Part shown: in pieces, positions 38,804 through 50,295 of the stretch | How the letters are laid out: every line of letters starts with the position of its first letter | How positions within the stretch are numbered: the stretch's first letter is position 1 | NCBI RefSeq assembly: GCF_030272615.1 | Contig: NC_081409.1 | Span: forward strand, 475,873,573-475,933,572 | Direction of reading: 5' to 3' | Source: Cryptomeria japonica | Lineage: Eukaryota > Streptophyta > Pinopsida > Cupressales > Cupressaceae | Length of the DNA: 60,000 bases | Made by a program: the position numbers and the translations under genes | The notes under the pieces: generated by a model | What the model was told of the DNA's origin: nothing | Seen by the model: only the letters and a program-made list of their open reading frames with translations | Databases searched by the model: none

Positions 38804-40224
38804 ATCCAGAATATTAATTTGAATAAAAAGGAAATACATAAACAGGTTTGTATTCATAAGAAAGTATTAATTCAAGGGAGAAGATCATTTTAATCCCAGG
38901 GACGAAATATAATATAGAAATAAGATAACCAGAGAAGGATTATTTATTCTTTCACAGAGAGATTTGATCTTTACACAGGGAGATTTATTCACAGAGAAGG
39001 GAGATTAATTTATTCATACACACAGAGAGATTTATTCACAGAGAAAGAAATATTAATTTATTCACAGAGAATTTATATAACCAGATAATGAAATCAAATG
39101 AGATTATCACAGAGGAAATAATCACAGCGAAAATCTATCCTTTCATTTCAACTAATTTTTACAGAGAAAATATATAGATACAAGATAATGGAAAATATGT
39201 ATAGAATCAAATGAGAAACACAGAGAAATATTCACAGCGAGATCTATGAGATTCAGATTTTTTATTTGAAAAATCAGAGAGATGAATTAGAGGGAGAAAA
39301 TCTAGTTCTTCAACAAGAAACTGAAATAAAATGATCTAATCTAATTTTTTTTCAACAAGAAACTGAAATAAATTGATCTAAACTAATTCTTCAACAAGAA
39401 TTGAAATAGATTGATCAATCTAATTCTTCAACAAGAAACTGAAATAAATCGATCTAATCTAATTTTTTTTCAACAAGAAACTGAAATAAATTGATCTAAT
39501 CTAATTCTTCAACAAGAACTGAAATAGATTGATCAAATCTAATTCTTCAACAAGAAACTGAAATAAATTGATCAAATCTAATTCTTCAACAAAAAACTGA
39601 ATAAATTGATCTAATCTAATTCACAGCAAGAATAAGATGCATGATTCAAAATAAAATAAACTAAATAAGAAGAACCTGGATACTTGCAATTGATGTAGAA
39701 TCCCCTATGAATCCTTCAATTAGCCTCCCTTGATCCTTCAAACTTGAAAGAAATCCTCCAAAGCAATCTTAGCTATTTTCAAAAGAATGAAATATGACTA
39801 CAAAAATAATTTCTTGAGAGAAGAATTTCTCTATGGACTAACCAACTCCTATCTTTGAAAACTTGCATATAATTTATAGGAAAAATCCCTCTATTCCACT
39901 ATCTATAATTTTAATTAAAAAGAGAGATTCTCTCCCAATTTTGGATTTCATGCAAATTGATTAGACTTAGTGGGAGGAGTTACATGCAAGGTGGTGGAGA
40001 ATCCTCTAGAAGCTTCTTATTCTTCCTACAACATGTGCCATAATTGGATGAGGAAAACTAAATAAATAATTAAGAAAAATGTATATTTTCCATGTGTGTG
40101 TGTGTGTTTTATTATTTTATCCCTTTATAATATTCATTCATTCATTTAAATAGTTTATCAAAAAAACAATAATAGAGTTTGTATTTTAAACCCAAAGGTG
40201 ATAAGGGAGGGTTGTGACAGGAAT

Positions 40225-40869
40225 GTTCTTATGCCATTCTTTTCTACTTTCTTTGAGGTTAAATCTTGCTTTGTGAGAAGTATTTGAGTTGAAAAGAGAT
40301 AAAGTAAAATATTGTAGACTTTGTTTTATGATATCTTACTTAAAAAATTGTATTAAGGGAATAATAAGGCCAAGACTTTGTGCTTTGTTGAGTTATCTTG
40401 TTAAGGTAGAAAGTTTTGTGATTTATTTGGAAGACTTTGTGCTTATGATATATTGTGAATCTTATTTCAATGTCAACAATAATCATTATTTGGGTTGCAA
40501 TGGTTGATAGGTTTTAAGTATTTGAAGGATACTTTGAGCTTATTATATACAACAAACCCATCCCTTAAGTCATTTTCAAAAAAAGAAAGCAACATAAGGC
40601 TTTGTACTTTCACGGACACTTTAATTCCAATTAGTATAATATTTTGAGTTATTGCAAGTTAGAATTATTTTGTTGTGAAAACAAAAAATTCATTCTAGAT
40701 AGAGAATTGGATAAACACTTGTTCTAAAAAATGATAACTAAGTTATTGTATCATTCTGAAATTAGTGTAAAGTTAGTAGGTAGATTAAGAGTATATATAA
40801 ATTGCAGTAAAAAGGGGGAGCCTTCCCTTATAAATAGGAGAGACTGTATCTTGCCTTCTGAGAGATATT
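40225..40869. other. Spacer continuing the sequence left of the chromovirus
   Basis: Removing the chromovirus and one GGAAT joins this to 28437. No gene is seen. TTATAAATAGGAGAG at about 40828 looks like a TATA box and is followed by T- and C-rich leader-like DNA; whether it belongs to an old LTR is unclear. Confidence 0.4.
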
Positions 40870-41622
40870 GTCTTGCATACTATGGTAAAAACTATCTTTG
40901 GTAAACCTTCTCGAGTTTACAAAATTTTCACCCAACATGCAACAATGACAAGATTGAGAAATGTATTATTTCATGTGTCATGGAGAAAAAATGACTATAC
41001 CAACATGTCAACGTGGATGGGTATACACTAGAGAAGGAATCCTTTCATTGCTTGAGTCCCCAAATAATTCCATATTGAACTAATCTAGGGTAGTCTCTAA
41101 AGGGCCCCAAGAGCAAAAAACCCTAAAATTGAAAAGTGAAAAAAATTGTAAAATTGTTAATGGTTTTGACAAATGGGTATCATGTAACACATCAAGGTAG
41201 GTAGTTAAATGCTAGGGAAGGCCTCTTTTTGTTGCCCAAGTCACTTGATAATTTTGGAGTGCACTATCTTGGGTAGTCTCTAAAGGACCCTAAGAGCAAA
41301 AAATATAAAATTGTTAATGGTTTTAACAAATTGGTAGTGTGAACACGTCAAGGTATGCAAATAAATGATAGGTAATGCCTCTTCTTGTTTCCTAGGTCAC
41401 TTGATCATTCCTCAAGGTTATGTCTAAAGAGATTTGAGACAAAAATTCTACCAAACTATGACAAAGTCATTCTAAGAGCTCGTTACATGTGCAAATGTTT
41501 GGTTTGTACATGTAAGTGTATATTGAATCCCTTGAAACAAACCTATCTCAAATTTGGTCAACTCAACACTGTTTGAGCATTCCAACATCAAATGCATTTT
41601 TGCACAAATTGGTAGTGAAAAG
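40870..41622. repeat. Left part of a higher-order tandem array
   Basis: Sub-units of roughly 130-190 bp each contain an acgtcaaggt-like phrase, gggaaggcctctttt, cccaagtcacttgat, tagtctctaaagggcccta and aattgttaatggttttgaca. A longer period is marked by a tttcatg-catggagaaaaa phrase (here near 40970) and an end phrase aattggtagtgaaaa (41607-41621). The PMD-bearing element splits the array here; it resumes at 54175. Confidence 0.85.
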
Positions 41623-42408
41623 TGTAGACACTCAAAATTGTCATGTCTAATTAAATAAATATTTTATTTATTTAATTATCTAAGCCTAATTCTTCTATTA
41701 ATTAAATAAATTTTTATTTATTTAATTAATTCATTTATCCTCTTCTAGCCTTATTTCTCATTTAAATAAATACATTTATTTATTTAAATTATCCCTTTCC
41801 TAAATTAAATAAATATTTTATTTATTTAATTGTCCTATTTCTTCTATTAATTAAATAAATCTTTATTTATTTAATTAATTCATTATCTTTTTCTACACAT
41901 GACACATGTCATTCATCTCTTAATTCATACACTACCTACCCCTTTCATTATTTTATTATTTCTTTTACCTACCCTCTAATCCTAGCCGATCTCTCTTTTT
42001 ACACCTCTCAATCTTATCCCTCCATTTCATATTGTGTCTTCTATTTAAGGAGATGCTTTCTTCATTGTCGAACCCTAATGACTAATGACTAATGACTGAT
42101 TTTGGAGTACTTGGCTACACTACAATTCCACTTACAACCACATTCCGTTCTTTGTTGAGCTCTTGTGCATATAAAAATCTGAGAGCAAATATATCAAGCA
42201 AGATCAATGGAGATAGGAAGAATGGAGATCAAAACCCTATTGGACATGTGATGGTATAATCTTTGTGATTTTGAGTTATTTGCATTGTCTTAGGTAATCT
42301 TCATATGTTATGGTGGATCTTTGTTCATTGTTAGGCTAGGGTTTAGTGGTTGGATTCATTTTAGCCTTTCAATATTGTTGTTATTGTTATCCATTTTCAC
42401 CATACACA
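41623..42408 (+). repeat. 5' LTR of the PMD-bearing element, 786 bp
   Basis: Starts TGTAGACACTCAAAATTG and ends ACCATACACA. Five AT palindromes fill 41648-41880. CTATTTAAGG at 42041-42050 is the likely TATA box, giving U3 of about 420 bp. Confidence 0.95.
41648..41880. repeat. Five AT palindromes in U3
   Basis: Five near-perfect palindromes of about 28-35 bp lie at about 41648-41678, 41696-41730, 41760-41789, 41802-41831 and 41846-41880. Their arms are variants of AATTAAATAAAT / ATTTATTTAATT; centres differ (ATTTT, TTTT, ACA, ATTTT, CT). They are separated by T/C-rich spacers such as tctaagcctaattcttc. The same set is in the 3' LTR (53414-53646). Confidence 0.9.
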
Positions 42409-42411
42409 TTT

Positions 42412-42429
42412 TGGCACGCCCAGTGGGAC
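42412..42429 (+). other. Probable primer binding site
   Basis: TGGCACGCCCAGTGGGAC lies 3 nt after the LTR end. The TGG start and place fit a primer site; similar TTGGCACGCC sequences occupy this place in plant Tat-type elements. The tRNA is not assigned. Confidence 0.75.
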
Positions 42430-42504
42430 TCTTGTCCCTTTGCATTTAACAATTTTGTTGCAGATTTTGCATATTTGAAGTTGCAGATCGGACAATTTCG
42501 ACGA

Positions 42505-42780
42505 TATTTTAGGTTTTTTTCGCGTCTGCGAGTGTTCAGATCGCGTTTTTGTGTTTCAGAAGCGTCTGCGATAGAGGGAATCGCGTCTGTGTTTCTGTCA
42601 ATTTTTATTTTTGCAGGTTTCCGAAAGGTGCGTCTGTGATTCCTAACCGCGTCTGAGCTGCATCGGACCGCGTCTGCGTCATTTAACAGCGTCTGTGATC
42701 TCTGAGCACGTCTGTGAATAACATAACCACGTCTGTGTCATACAGACACGTCTGTGTCTGGTATAGAGGCGTCTGTGCTT
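42505..42780 (+). repeat. CGCGTCTGTG array in the gag leader
   Basis: About eleven copies of a GCGTCTGYG motif, at about 42520, 42558, 42579, 42628, 42645, 42666, 42687, 42705, 42726, 42746 and 42768, about 20-25 nt apart. Spacers differ. The reverse-complement motif fills 52610-52865 in the intron of the PMD gene. Confidence 0.9.
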
Positions 42781-44463
42781 TCTGTTTTGCAATTTCAATT
42801 TTTCTGAGATTCGGGTTTTCGGATTTTGTACTTAGGGTTTCAGATCTGGTTTATTTTCGGGTAACCCTTGCAGATCTAGCTAACCTGGTTTGTGCAGCTT
42901 GGTTTGGAGGCAAAAAAACGTTTTTGTTGAAGGCCCCTTTTCACAAAGTCTTTTGGGTTTTAAAATTTACCTAACTTGTGTGCTTGCAAGAAGGGGTGAT
43001 CATTTGAAAACAACCCAAACTACTAACAAATCTTTGGTGCAGGACCTTGGCAAGGTTTTTTTTGGATTTTTATTGTGTGCCTTGTTTTCATAGACTAGCA
43101 AACACTTCAATTGGTGCACTAAAATTGAATCATTGTCTTTTGTGTCTTGAGCAATAGGCTCTTTTTGTTTAATCTTTAGAGGGCCTGTCTTCCCGTGTGG
43201 TCATTAGGACTACTAGTGAGAAGAGAACGACCCAAGTGGTAGCGAGGAAAACCCACCTCATCCAAACCACTATAATCAAATGTATTCATGGTGAAAACTA
43301 TGAATAACGTGTGCTGATTAGTTCATACCGACACTATGTCTCCCCATAAACCCGTTTGATCAAATTTATTTGATCATTTGTAGGGCGTAACCCCTACCGG
43401 CTGGGAGCCTTTTGTATTTACAGAGCTGAAAGTGCCGCATGTATGGCCACACGAGCGGATGCCCTTACTAGAACCTTTTTGTTTTAGAAGCCCAAATCCT
43501 TCTAGTTGTTGGGGCAGGAGGTCAGACCTCTGGTAGCGGCCCACACACATACGGTTCTTAGTAGAGATACAAAGTTCGCCATGGGGAGTTTTCATGGGGA
43601 CTGATGCTTGGCTGACCCGAGAAGTGAGTGCCGAGGGTGGAGCCAGTGAGGTCAAGCATCTAAGTATCCGCTCTGAATAGCATAGCCTCGGGGGTAAAAC
43701 CCCATGTGGGATCAACAACTATTGTCTTGGCTAGCCATAAGAATTATGCTTGACTTATGTTAAACATTCAAACAATCAAGACCAAACAGCAAAACATTGT
43801 GTCTTTTGTGTCTTCAAGTGTATGCAAAACAATTTTACATCAAACAACACACTTTTCTTGGAGTCATTGTCAGTCTAAACACTTGCAAACATTGAGTCCT
43901 CATCAACATTGTGTCCTCTTGTCACGAAAAATAGTCAAACATTCAGATTTGGTCACAACCAAAAACTTCACAAATTGGAAAAATTTCACAGTCCAGCAAA
44001 CAAAAGAAATCAGTTTCGGAATACTTGAGCTTCCTAGGTTGTTTCTTCAGGTTTCATCTAGCATTCAACCTGTCCTTGGGTCTCACATAGTCCATCATTG
44101 CTTCACATCTCATTTTACATTCATACTTGTCTAAACTTGAGTCAAAAGGTCACTTGCTTGTCCTCATCATACTTTGTCAACACACTACATACAACTACAC
44201 TTTGCTAAGTGGTCCCTCATCAAGGTTTTTTACCTTTGGGTCTCATTTGGTCTTACTTAGGGTCAAGGTCGGCTTACCTCATCAAGAGAAATGATCATCT
44301 CTTTGGAAGTCACACCTACTCTACTACTTACATACTTGGTCTTACACTTTGGACATTGCAAGTACACCTCAAGATTCATTTACACTTCATACAACTCTTG
44401 GTCTTCCATACTGTTGTCATTTTTTTCATCTAGTCTCTCACATATTGGTCAAATACCTAGTTC
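42781..44463 (+). other. Untranslated leader before gag
   Basis: No coding is recognised. At 43375-43720 there is a GC-richer segment (ggcgtaacccctaccggctgggagcc-type start) like leaders seen in Tat-type plant elements, an observation from memory. The rest is AT-rich with many CATCAAC/ACTT words. Confidence 0.6.
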
Positions 44464-47400
44464 ATGGTTGAAACACGCCTTCAAAAATCTAGGAGAATAG
44501 CTAAAGAAGCTCAAGAATCTGCAAACATGAGTTCTTATGAGTATGACAATGATTTATTCTTCAATCCTGAGCACACTACATTACCAGACATGGATGTTTA
44601 TAGAAACAATCCAAATGTGGAAAGCGCAAACACTATAAACAACAATACTACACACAATGACAATGTGGACAACTCTTCAATACTATCAGCAGACATAGAA
44701 GAATCCATAATGAATCCTCATTTCAATAGATTGGTTGAAGAGATAATGAGGAGAGATCGACAGTACTTTTTACACATGATGGCACAAAGGGGAGTTAAAA
44801 TACCTCATGACTTTGACATGTCTCAACTTATGGAAAGTCGACCCTCACAACAAACTCAATCCAACATGGATCAAAGGAGACCAAATAGTGGAGGAAATAG
44901 AGGACCGAATATGATGCCTGAGTCACCATCAGTTTTGCTTCAAAAACCAGAGATCCCACATACACAAGCTCAAACATATGATACTTACCTTTGAAGACCA
45001 TCATGGAAGCCTTATGCAGACAGATATGCTCAATCACATGCTCAAGGTATGGATCAATCAAAACAAGTGGATACTCAAAGGCATCCCCAAAATTTTGACA
45101 CAAGGAGACCTCATGTCAAAATTGGGGGCAACACAATGGAAAATGAAATGCCTATTGAATATGGTATATATGCACAAAATAGATATGGGGTCCCTCAACA
45201 TGAAGTTATGCCAAGTGCTCCATATATGCCACATCAATATAGACCTCCATATGGACATGTCTACGATCAGTATCATCCATACATGCAACAAGCTCCTCCT
45301 CAAATGGGTGTTTCAAACATGGGGTATGCTACAAGAAATCAATCTCCTCCCAAAAATAATTTGGAGCAACAAATAAGAGATTTACAAAAGAAAATGGAGG
45401 ACATGAGTACATCAAAACCAACATACACTATGAGAGATATATGTCCTTATCCCTTTGATAAGAGTATTCCAATGCCTCCGTTTCCTGCACACTTTGTGAC
45501 ACCAAAATTCGACAAATATAGAGGGAGAGGAGACCCCAAGGCACACATAAGACAATTCTTCACAGCTTGCATTGAGGTAGCGGTAGAAGAAACATAGTTG
45601 ATGAGGTTGTTCCCACAGAGCTTAGGAGATCAAGCTATGGAATGGTTTTCTCAATTGCCTCCTGGTATTAAGTCATGGGGCGACTTAGCGGAGGCATTCA
45701 TTCAGCATTTCTCTTACAACATTGAAACAGATGTCTCAGTTATTACCTTGTGCAATACTAAACAAAAGGAAGGAGAATCTTTCGCAACATTTTTACAGAG
45801 ATGGAGAAACTTAGCTAGCAGATGCTCTTGCAAAATCCCACAGAAACAAATGGTAGAAATGTTCACTCAAAACGTTAATAAGGCTATTGGCTATGATCTC
45901 AGGAAAGCTTGTTTGTCTACATTCAAGGATGTTATTGAAAAGGGCCTAGCAATAGAAAGAGTCTTAATTGAACAAGGAGTTATCAAGCTATTCAAAGAAA
46001 ACAAAGAGAACTTTAAAGGAAAGGACAAACCAAAATTTTGGAACAAGAACAAGAATACAGTCAATGATGGCGTTGTTGATGCCAATATAGTGAGACCAAA
46101 GTTCGTCTTTTCTGGATCAAGTTCTACCAACAATCAAGTGAACAATCAAACAACTTCTAAACCACGAAGGAAGTACACTCCATTGGGAGAACCACTTGAA
46201 TTAGTATTCAAAAAGCTAGTGGCAAACAAAGTGATCACAGTTCCAGATTTTCCTCCATATGAACCAAAGGTCAAACCAAATTGGTGGAATGATGATGAGT
46301 TTTGTGAATTTCATAAGAGCAAGGGTCATAAGACAAGTAATTGCCATCGATTGAAAAACATTGTGCAAGATCTCATTGATAGAGGCGACATCGAGATTGA
46401 GGGACATTCATCTAATCAAGAGCATGAGATGTTTAAGGAACCATTCCCAAAACATGACAAAGGAAAAGGAAAAGTCACAGATGATCAAGCTAATTACACT
46501 AGAGCACCTTACAATTATGATTCCACTATCAATCACATCTCAATGGACAATCATATTTGTACTATTACTATCAAGAACAAAAATCTTGAGAATCCTTCTC
46601 AGTGACCTAAGATTGTCCTAAGAGGTGTTGGATCTTCGTCTGAATCTACCTCTGAATGTCATGTTACAACCCGTCGAGGTAAGATCACGTTGCCAGGTGC
46701 CTCCACTAAGAACACCAATCCTTTATCAATCAAGCCTGAGTACGACCTTGTAGAACAATTAGGGAAGACACCCGCGCTCATCTCCATTCTTGAGCTCTTA
46801 CGTATATCCCCTGCACATAAAGCCATCCTTGACAAAATCTTGAGAGACACTGCTGTCCCTACTGATCTGAACGTGGACCAGTTTCAAGCCATGGTGGGAT
46901 ACCTATCCATTCCAAACTCCCTCACATTCACAGAAGCCGATGACGCCTCCATAAGTCAGCCTCATAATGCACCTTTACACGTTGAAGCCTTCATACACAA
47001 ACATCGAATAAAGCGAGTCCTGATAGATGGAGGAGCAGGTCTAAATATTTGTACATTGAGCACCATCAGACAATTGGGATATTCTGACAAAGCTGTGAAT
47101 TCTACAAATCAAATCACCATCAAGGCTTATGATGATGAAGAGCGCTCATCCAAGGGCACAGTTACCTTACCGCTAAGAATCGGGCCAGTCACAAAGGATG
47201 TGGTTTGTCAAGTCCTTGATCTTGATCTCACATACAACATATTACTAGGACGTCCTTGGATTCATGAAATGAGAGCAATACCATCTACATATCATTGATG
47301 TATCAAGTTCCCACACAATGGAGTTGAAGTGACCATCAAAGCAGATCCAAATCCATTTATTTATTGCAATAATCTGTGACCTAGATCAGAAATAACAATT

Positions 47401-48570
47401 CCAGCCAATTGAGAAGCTGTTCCATCTTCAGCATATGTGGATCCAGAATCATTAAAAGCTTCTACATCCAAACAAGCAGAGCTAAAAGAAAAGTTCAACA
47501 TTAAAGACCTAGGATGTGGAGAGTATATATTTCATGTTGACCAACTCCCGCTATCTGCTAAGGTATTCAGTCAACAAGAACAATCTACAAACAATTTACA
47601 AGGAATTGGGTGTGAACCACCTAGTGTTGTGTCTACTAAGTCTGAATGCAAATCTCCTCTAGTGGTGCAAGCATCTCTTGATATCAATAGTCCTAAGAGT
47701 GGTTCCAACAAAGAATCTATTGAGCATATCACCAACCCTCTTGAGAACTCACATAGCCTTACCATATCATCCACTCATTCCATTTCCACTCCACTTCCAA
47801 ACTTGGATCAAAAAGAATTACAAAAGCCCTTACTCATTGGGGATAAAAAATCAAGCTTTGAAAAGAAAAATCTAAAAGTCAAAAATAAAGAAAATTCCTT
47901 TAGTCCAAATCAAAATCAAAAGCTATTGGACTCTGCAAAAATCAAATTCAAGGATAAAAATCCTATGAAAGAAAAAGAGCAAGAGTTGATCTCCCCTAAT
48001 ATCAAAATAACTGGGGGCAAAAGTTCTAAAATTTCAAGTCAAAAAGCATACTTGTTGATCCTAAGTCTCCATCATGCTATCCTACTTTCACTTCTTTTTG
48101 CAATCATAAGCCTTCATAACTCATCCACTTGTTCCACACATCCTTTTCCTTCTAGTGATACATCATGGACCTTTAATGGAGCTTCCTCAAAGGACTTTGC
48201 TATCAGTGATGCCCAAACTTCTTTAGGTGACACGCATACGGGCCTGTGTAGTCCACATGCTAGTAATTCTATCTCAGTTCCTTCATCAAGGAAGACAGTC
48301 ACTCAAGCTACACATCATTCAATCAAGGAACAATGCAGCTACAATCACAAGGTCAAGCCTCGCACATTTGAGGTAGGTGACTTGGTTCTCAAAGAAAATC
48401 CCAAACATCAGCAAGACAAAGAGAAGAAGGGCAAGTTCGAACCAAACTGGCTGGGTCCTTACAGCATCACAGCAGTATATGGCTCTGGGGCATATCAACT
48501 CTCAACTACAGAAGGTGAACCTTTGGAGGATCCTATCAATAGCATGCACCTTCGCAGGTTCTACACATAG
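44464..48570 (+). pseudogene. Gag-protease fused to integrase C-terminus, six in-frame stops
   Basis: One frame of 1369 codons without frameshift. It starts MVETRLQKSRRIAKEAQ. The gag core (about 45480-45900) has DKYRGRGDPKAHIRQF, LFPQSLGDQAMEWF and FATFLQRWRNLA. A CEFHKSKGHKTSNC knuckle is at about 46300-46345. The protease has VLIDGGAGLNI (47015-47050) and YNILLGRPWIH (about 47236). A lysine- and serine-rich linker (47440-48300) follows, then the integrase C-terminal module: RTFEVGDLVLKENPK, WLGPYSI, GAYQLSTTEGE, NSMHLRRFYT. Reverse transcriptase, RNase H and the integrase zinc site and D-D-E core are missing, with the frame kept. Stops: TGA 44992, TAG 45595, TGA 46603, TGA 47296, TGA 47377, TGA 47410. 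Family: Ty3/gypsy, Tat/Ogre-like. Confidence 0.9.
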
Positions 48571-50295
48571 CTCTTCAGAATATCCAAAAAATTCAAAAAT
48601 ACAAAAAAAATAAAAAAAAATAAAAAAATACAAAAAAAAATTATAAAACAAAAAAATCGTCACTTGGTGAAAACCTGGCAAACAGGCGCCTTGTGACAAC
48701 AAAAAAATTGAAAAATCGAAAAAAAGTAAAGAGAAATAATTTCGTCCAATGGTGAAAACCACTTCGGTGGCGCCCTGGGCAAGTACCATGGTGAAAACTG
48801 GGCCACCAGCACCATGTGTAGAGACATTGCTCCTCCCTCCTTCAGGATTCGCTTTCATCCTTCACTTTGCACACAATCACAACCTATTCGTTCATAATAA
48901 ACTTACCCATTCCCATCATGGCTTGTTATTGATCTACCCAAGATTGGTTAGCCATTCATAATAAACATTCCTTTTCATCCCTTTCCATCCATAATAAATC
49001 AGATCCTATCTATGGCTAAGGCAAAATCCTACGTCTAGTGATGGGTGTGGAACTGAGAACATCACATGTTTCAAGGAGTACAGTTTCTTCCAGCTTCCTT
49101 CAGTCTATCTGCGCACAATTCGCAATAAAGCAACATTTGCATCACAGATCCGCAATAAAGTTTCATCTTCTCCGCAATAAAGTATCAGTTTCATGGATTC
49201 AGTCAGTTTTAGATGAGACACAACAGCAACAATGAGCTTCAACAAATCAAATCTTTCAACAGACTCAGACAACATTATGGTTCAGTGCTATCTATCCTTT
49301 CTGTGAAAGTAAACATTGTGACCACAATCAAATAAGACTTATACAAGTGACAAGAGACACTAAACTTGAGGACTACAGTGGGTGTTGGTGTCGAGTCTTG
49401 GTTTTCTTTTGATTTTATCTTTCTGGTGACATGTCTTTTAGCTTTTCTGGGATGTCTTTGACTAGAGATTCTATCTCTAGGATGTCTTTGACTAGAAAGG
49501 CGAGGATGGGGTATCGTCACCTATTTGTATTTTCTGTCTGTGGATTGTCTCTTAGTAATGCTATGACTTGTCCAAGGATATGAGGACACTGTGAGTCTAG
49601 TGTGAACTGGGGCATTCCTTGTTTGTGACTGTCTTATCTCCATGCAAACAGGTACAATGACTTTCTTGGTCAAACATATGCCTCGATTGTCATAACCTAT
49701 TTTTCCATAATAAGCTCAATGATGATAACGCACAAGAAGCTCTTTCACATTCATATCTTCTGTCTTCCATCCCCCTTTCTTGATTGACTTCCATCATCCT
49801 TCTCAAGTCCGCGTAGCCCGCCATCACATGACTGAGTATGATGACACACCAAAAACATTTGCATTTCATATAGTTACACCTGCATCACCACATATAAGCA
49901 TTTCAGATATCACAATTGCATCACATCCTGCATACAACACATGTTAGCACATCTCATATTTTCATCATGTAAATAATCATTTGCATTATCATATTCATTT
50001 GCATTACATACATTCACATTTGCATCATGCATCACATATAAAACATAAAAGAACAAAAATATATTGCATTGCATCATATAAGCATCCATATCATAAAACA
50101 TGCATCACATAAGAACATCTCATCACATAAGGTACACATGCATATAGCTGCCGCAAAAATGGATCATCTCTCATATATAATCAAAAGTGTCATGATACAA
50201 TGATGTCAAAAGAATCATATGGCTACAAAATCACCCGCAGGTGTCTACAATACAAAAATGGTACATATACTGATACAAAGGGGAGCCCTCTATGG
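48571..50295. other. Non-coding stretch between the convergent ORFs
   Basis: It begins with A-rich DNA (48595-48740), then two gtgaaaac phrases with ggcgcc (48745-48800). At 49850-50200 there is a CAT-rich segment (catcacat, gcattgcat). The two transcription units, gag (+) and PMD (-), converge here, so any terminators would lie in this stretch; none could be defined. Confidence 0.5.

Larger units (their letters stand above)
28438..40219 (-). mobile_element. Complete Ty3/gypsy chromovirus-type retrotransposon
   Basis: The element is 11.8 kb, bounded by two long, nearly identical LTRs and flanked by GGAAT on both sides (28433-28437 and 40220-40224), a perfect 5-bp target duplication. On the - strand it reads LTR (40219-36743), primer site, gag-pol (36593-31860), polypurine tract, LTR (31786-28438). 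Order PR-RT-RH-IN and a chromodomain-like C-terminus place it in the chromovirus branch; the long LTR and iMet-type primer site would suit the Tekay/Del lineage, which is an inference. The internal region is only about 4.96 kb, so LTRs make up 58% of the element. The coding frame has seven stops, so this copy cannot make an intact polyprotein. LTR similarity implies a recent insertion. It interrupts a sequence that continues from 28437 to 40225. Confidence 0.95.
36743..40219 (-). repeat. 5' LTR of the chromovirus, 3477 bp
   Basis: Same ends as the 3' LTR. It is 128 bp longer because of a TA run (about 38752-38801), a segment of about 60 bp near 39165-39230 that is absent from the left LTR between short acagagaaa repeats, and an extra copy in the TTCTTCAACAAGAAACTG array (39290-39620). 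The left LTR has the long G run where this one has a shorter one. Substitutions are few by eye. TATA-like sequence on the - strand is near 39900 (one base changed) with a second at about 39880. Confidence 0.93.

Noticed and set aside
44828-45303. - strand frames over gag.
   Set aside because: They are shadows of the gag frame with no domain of their own.
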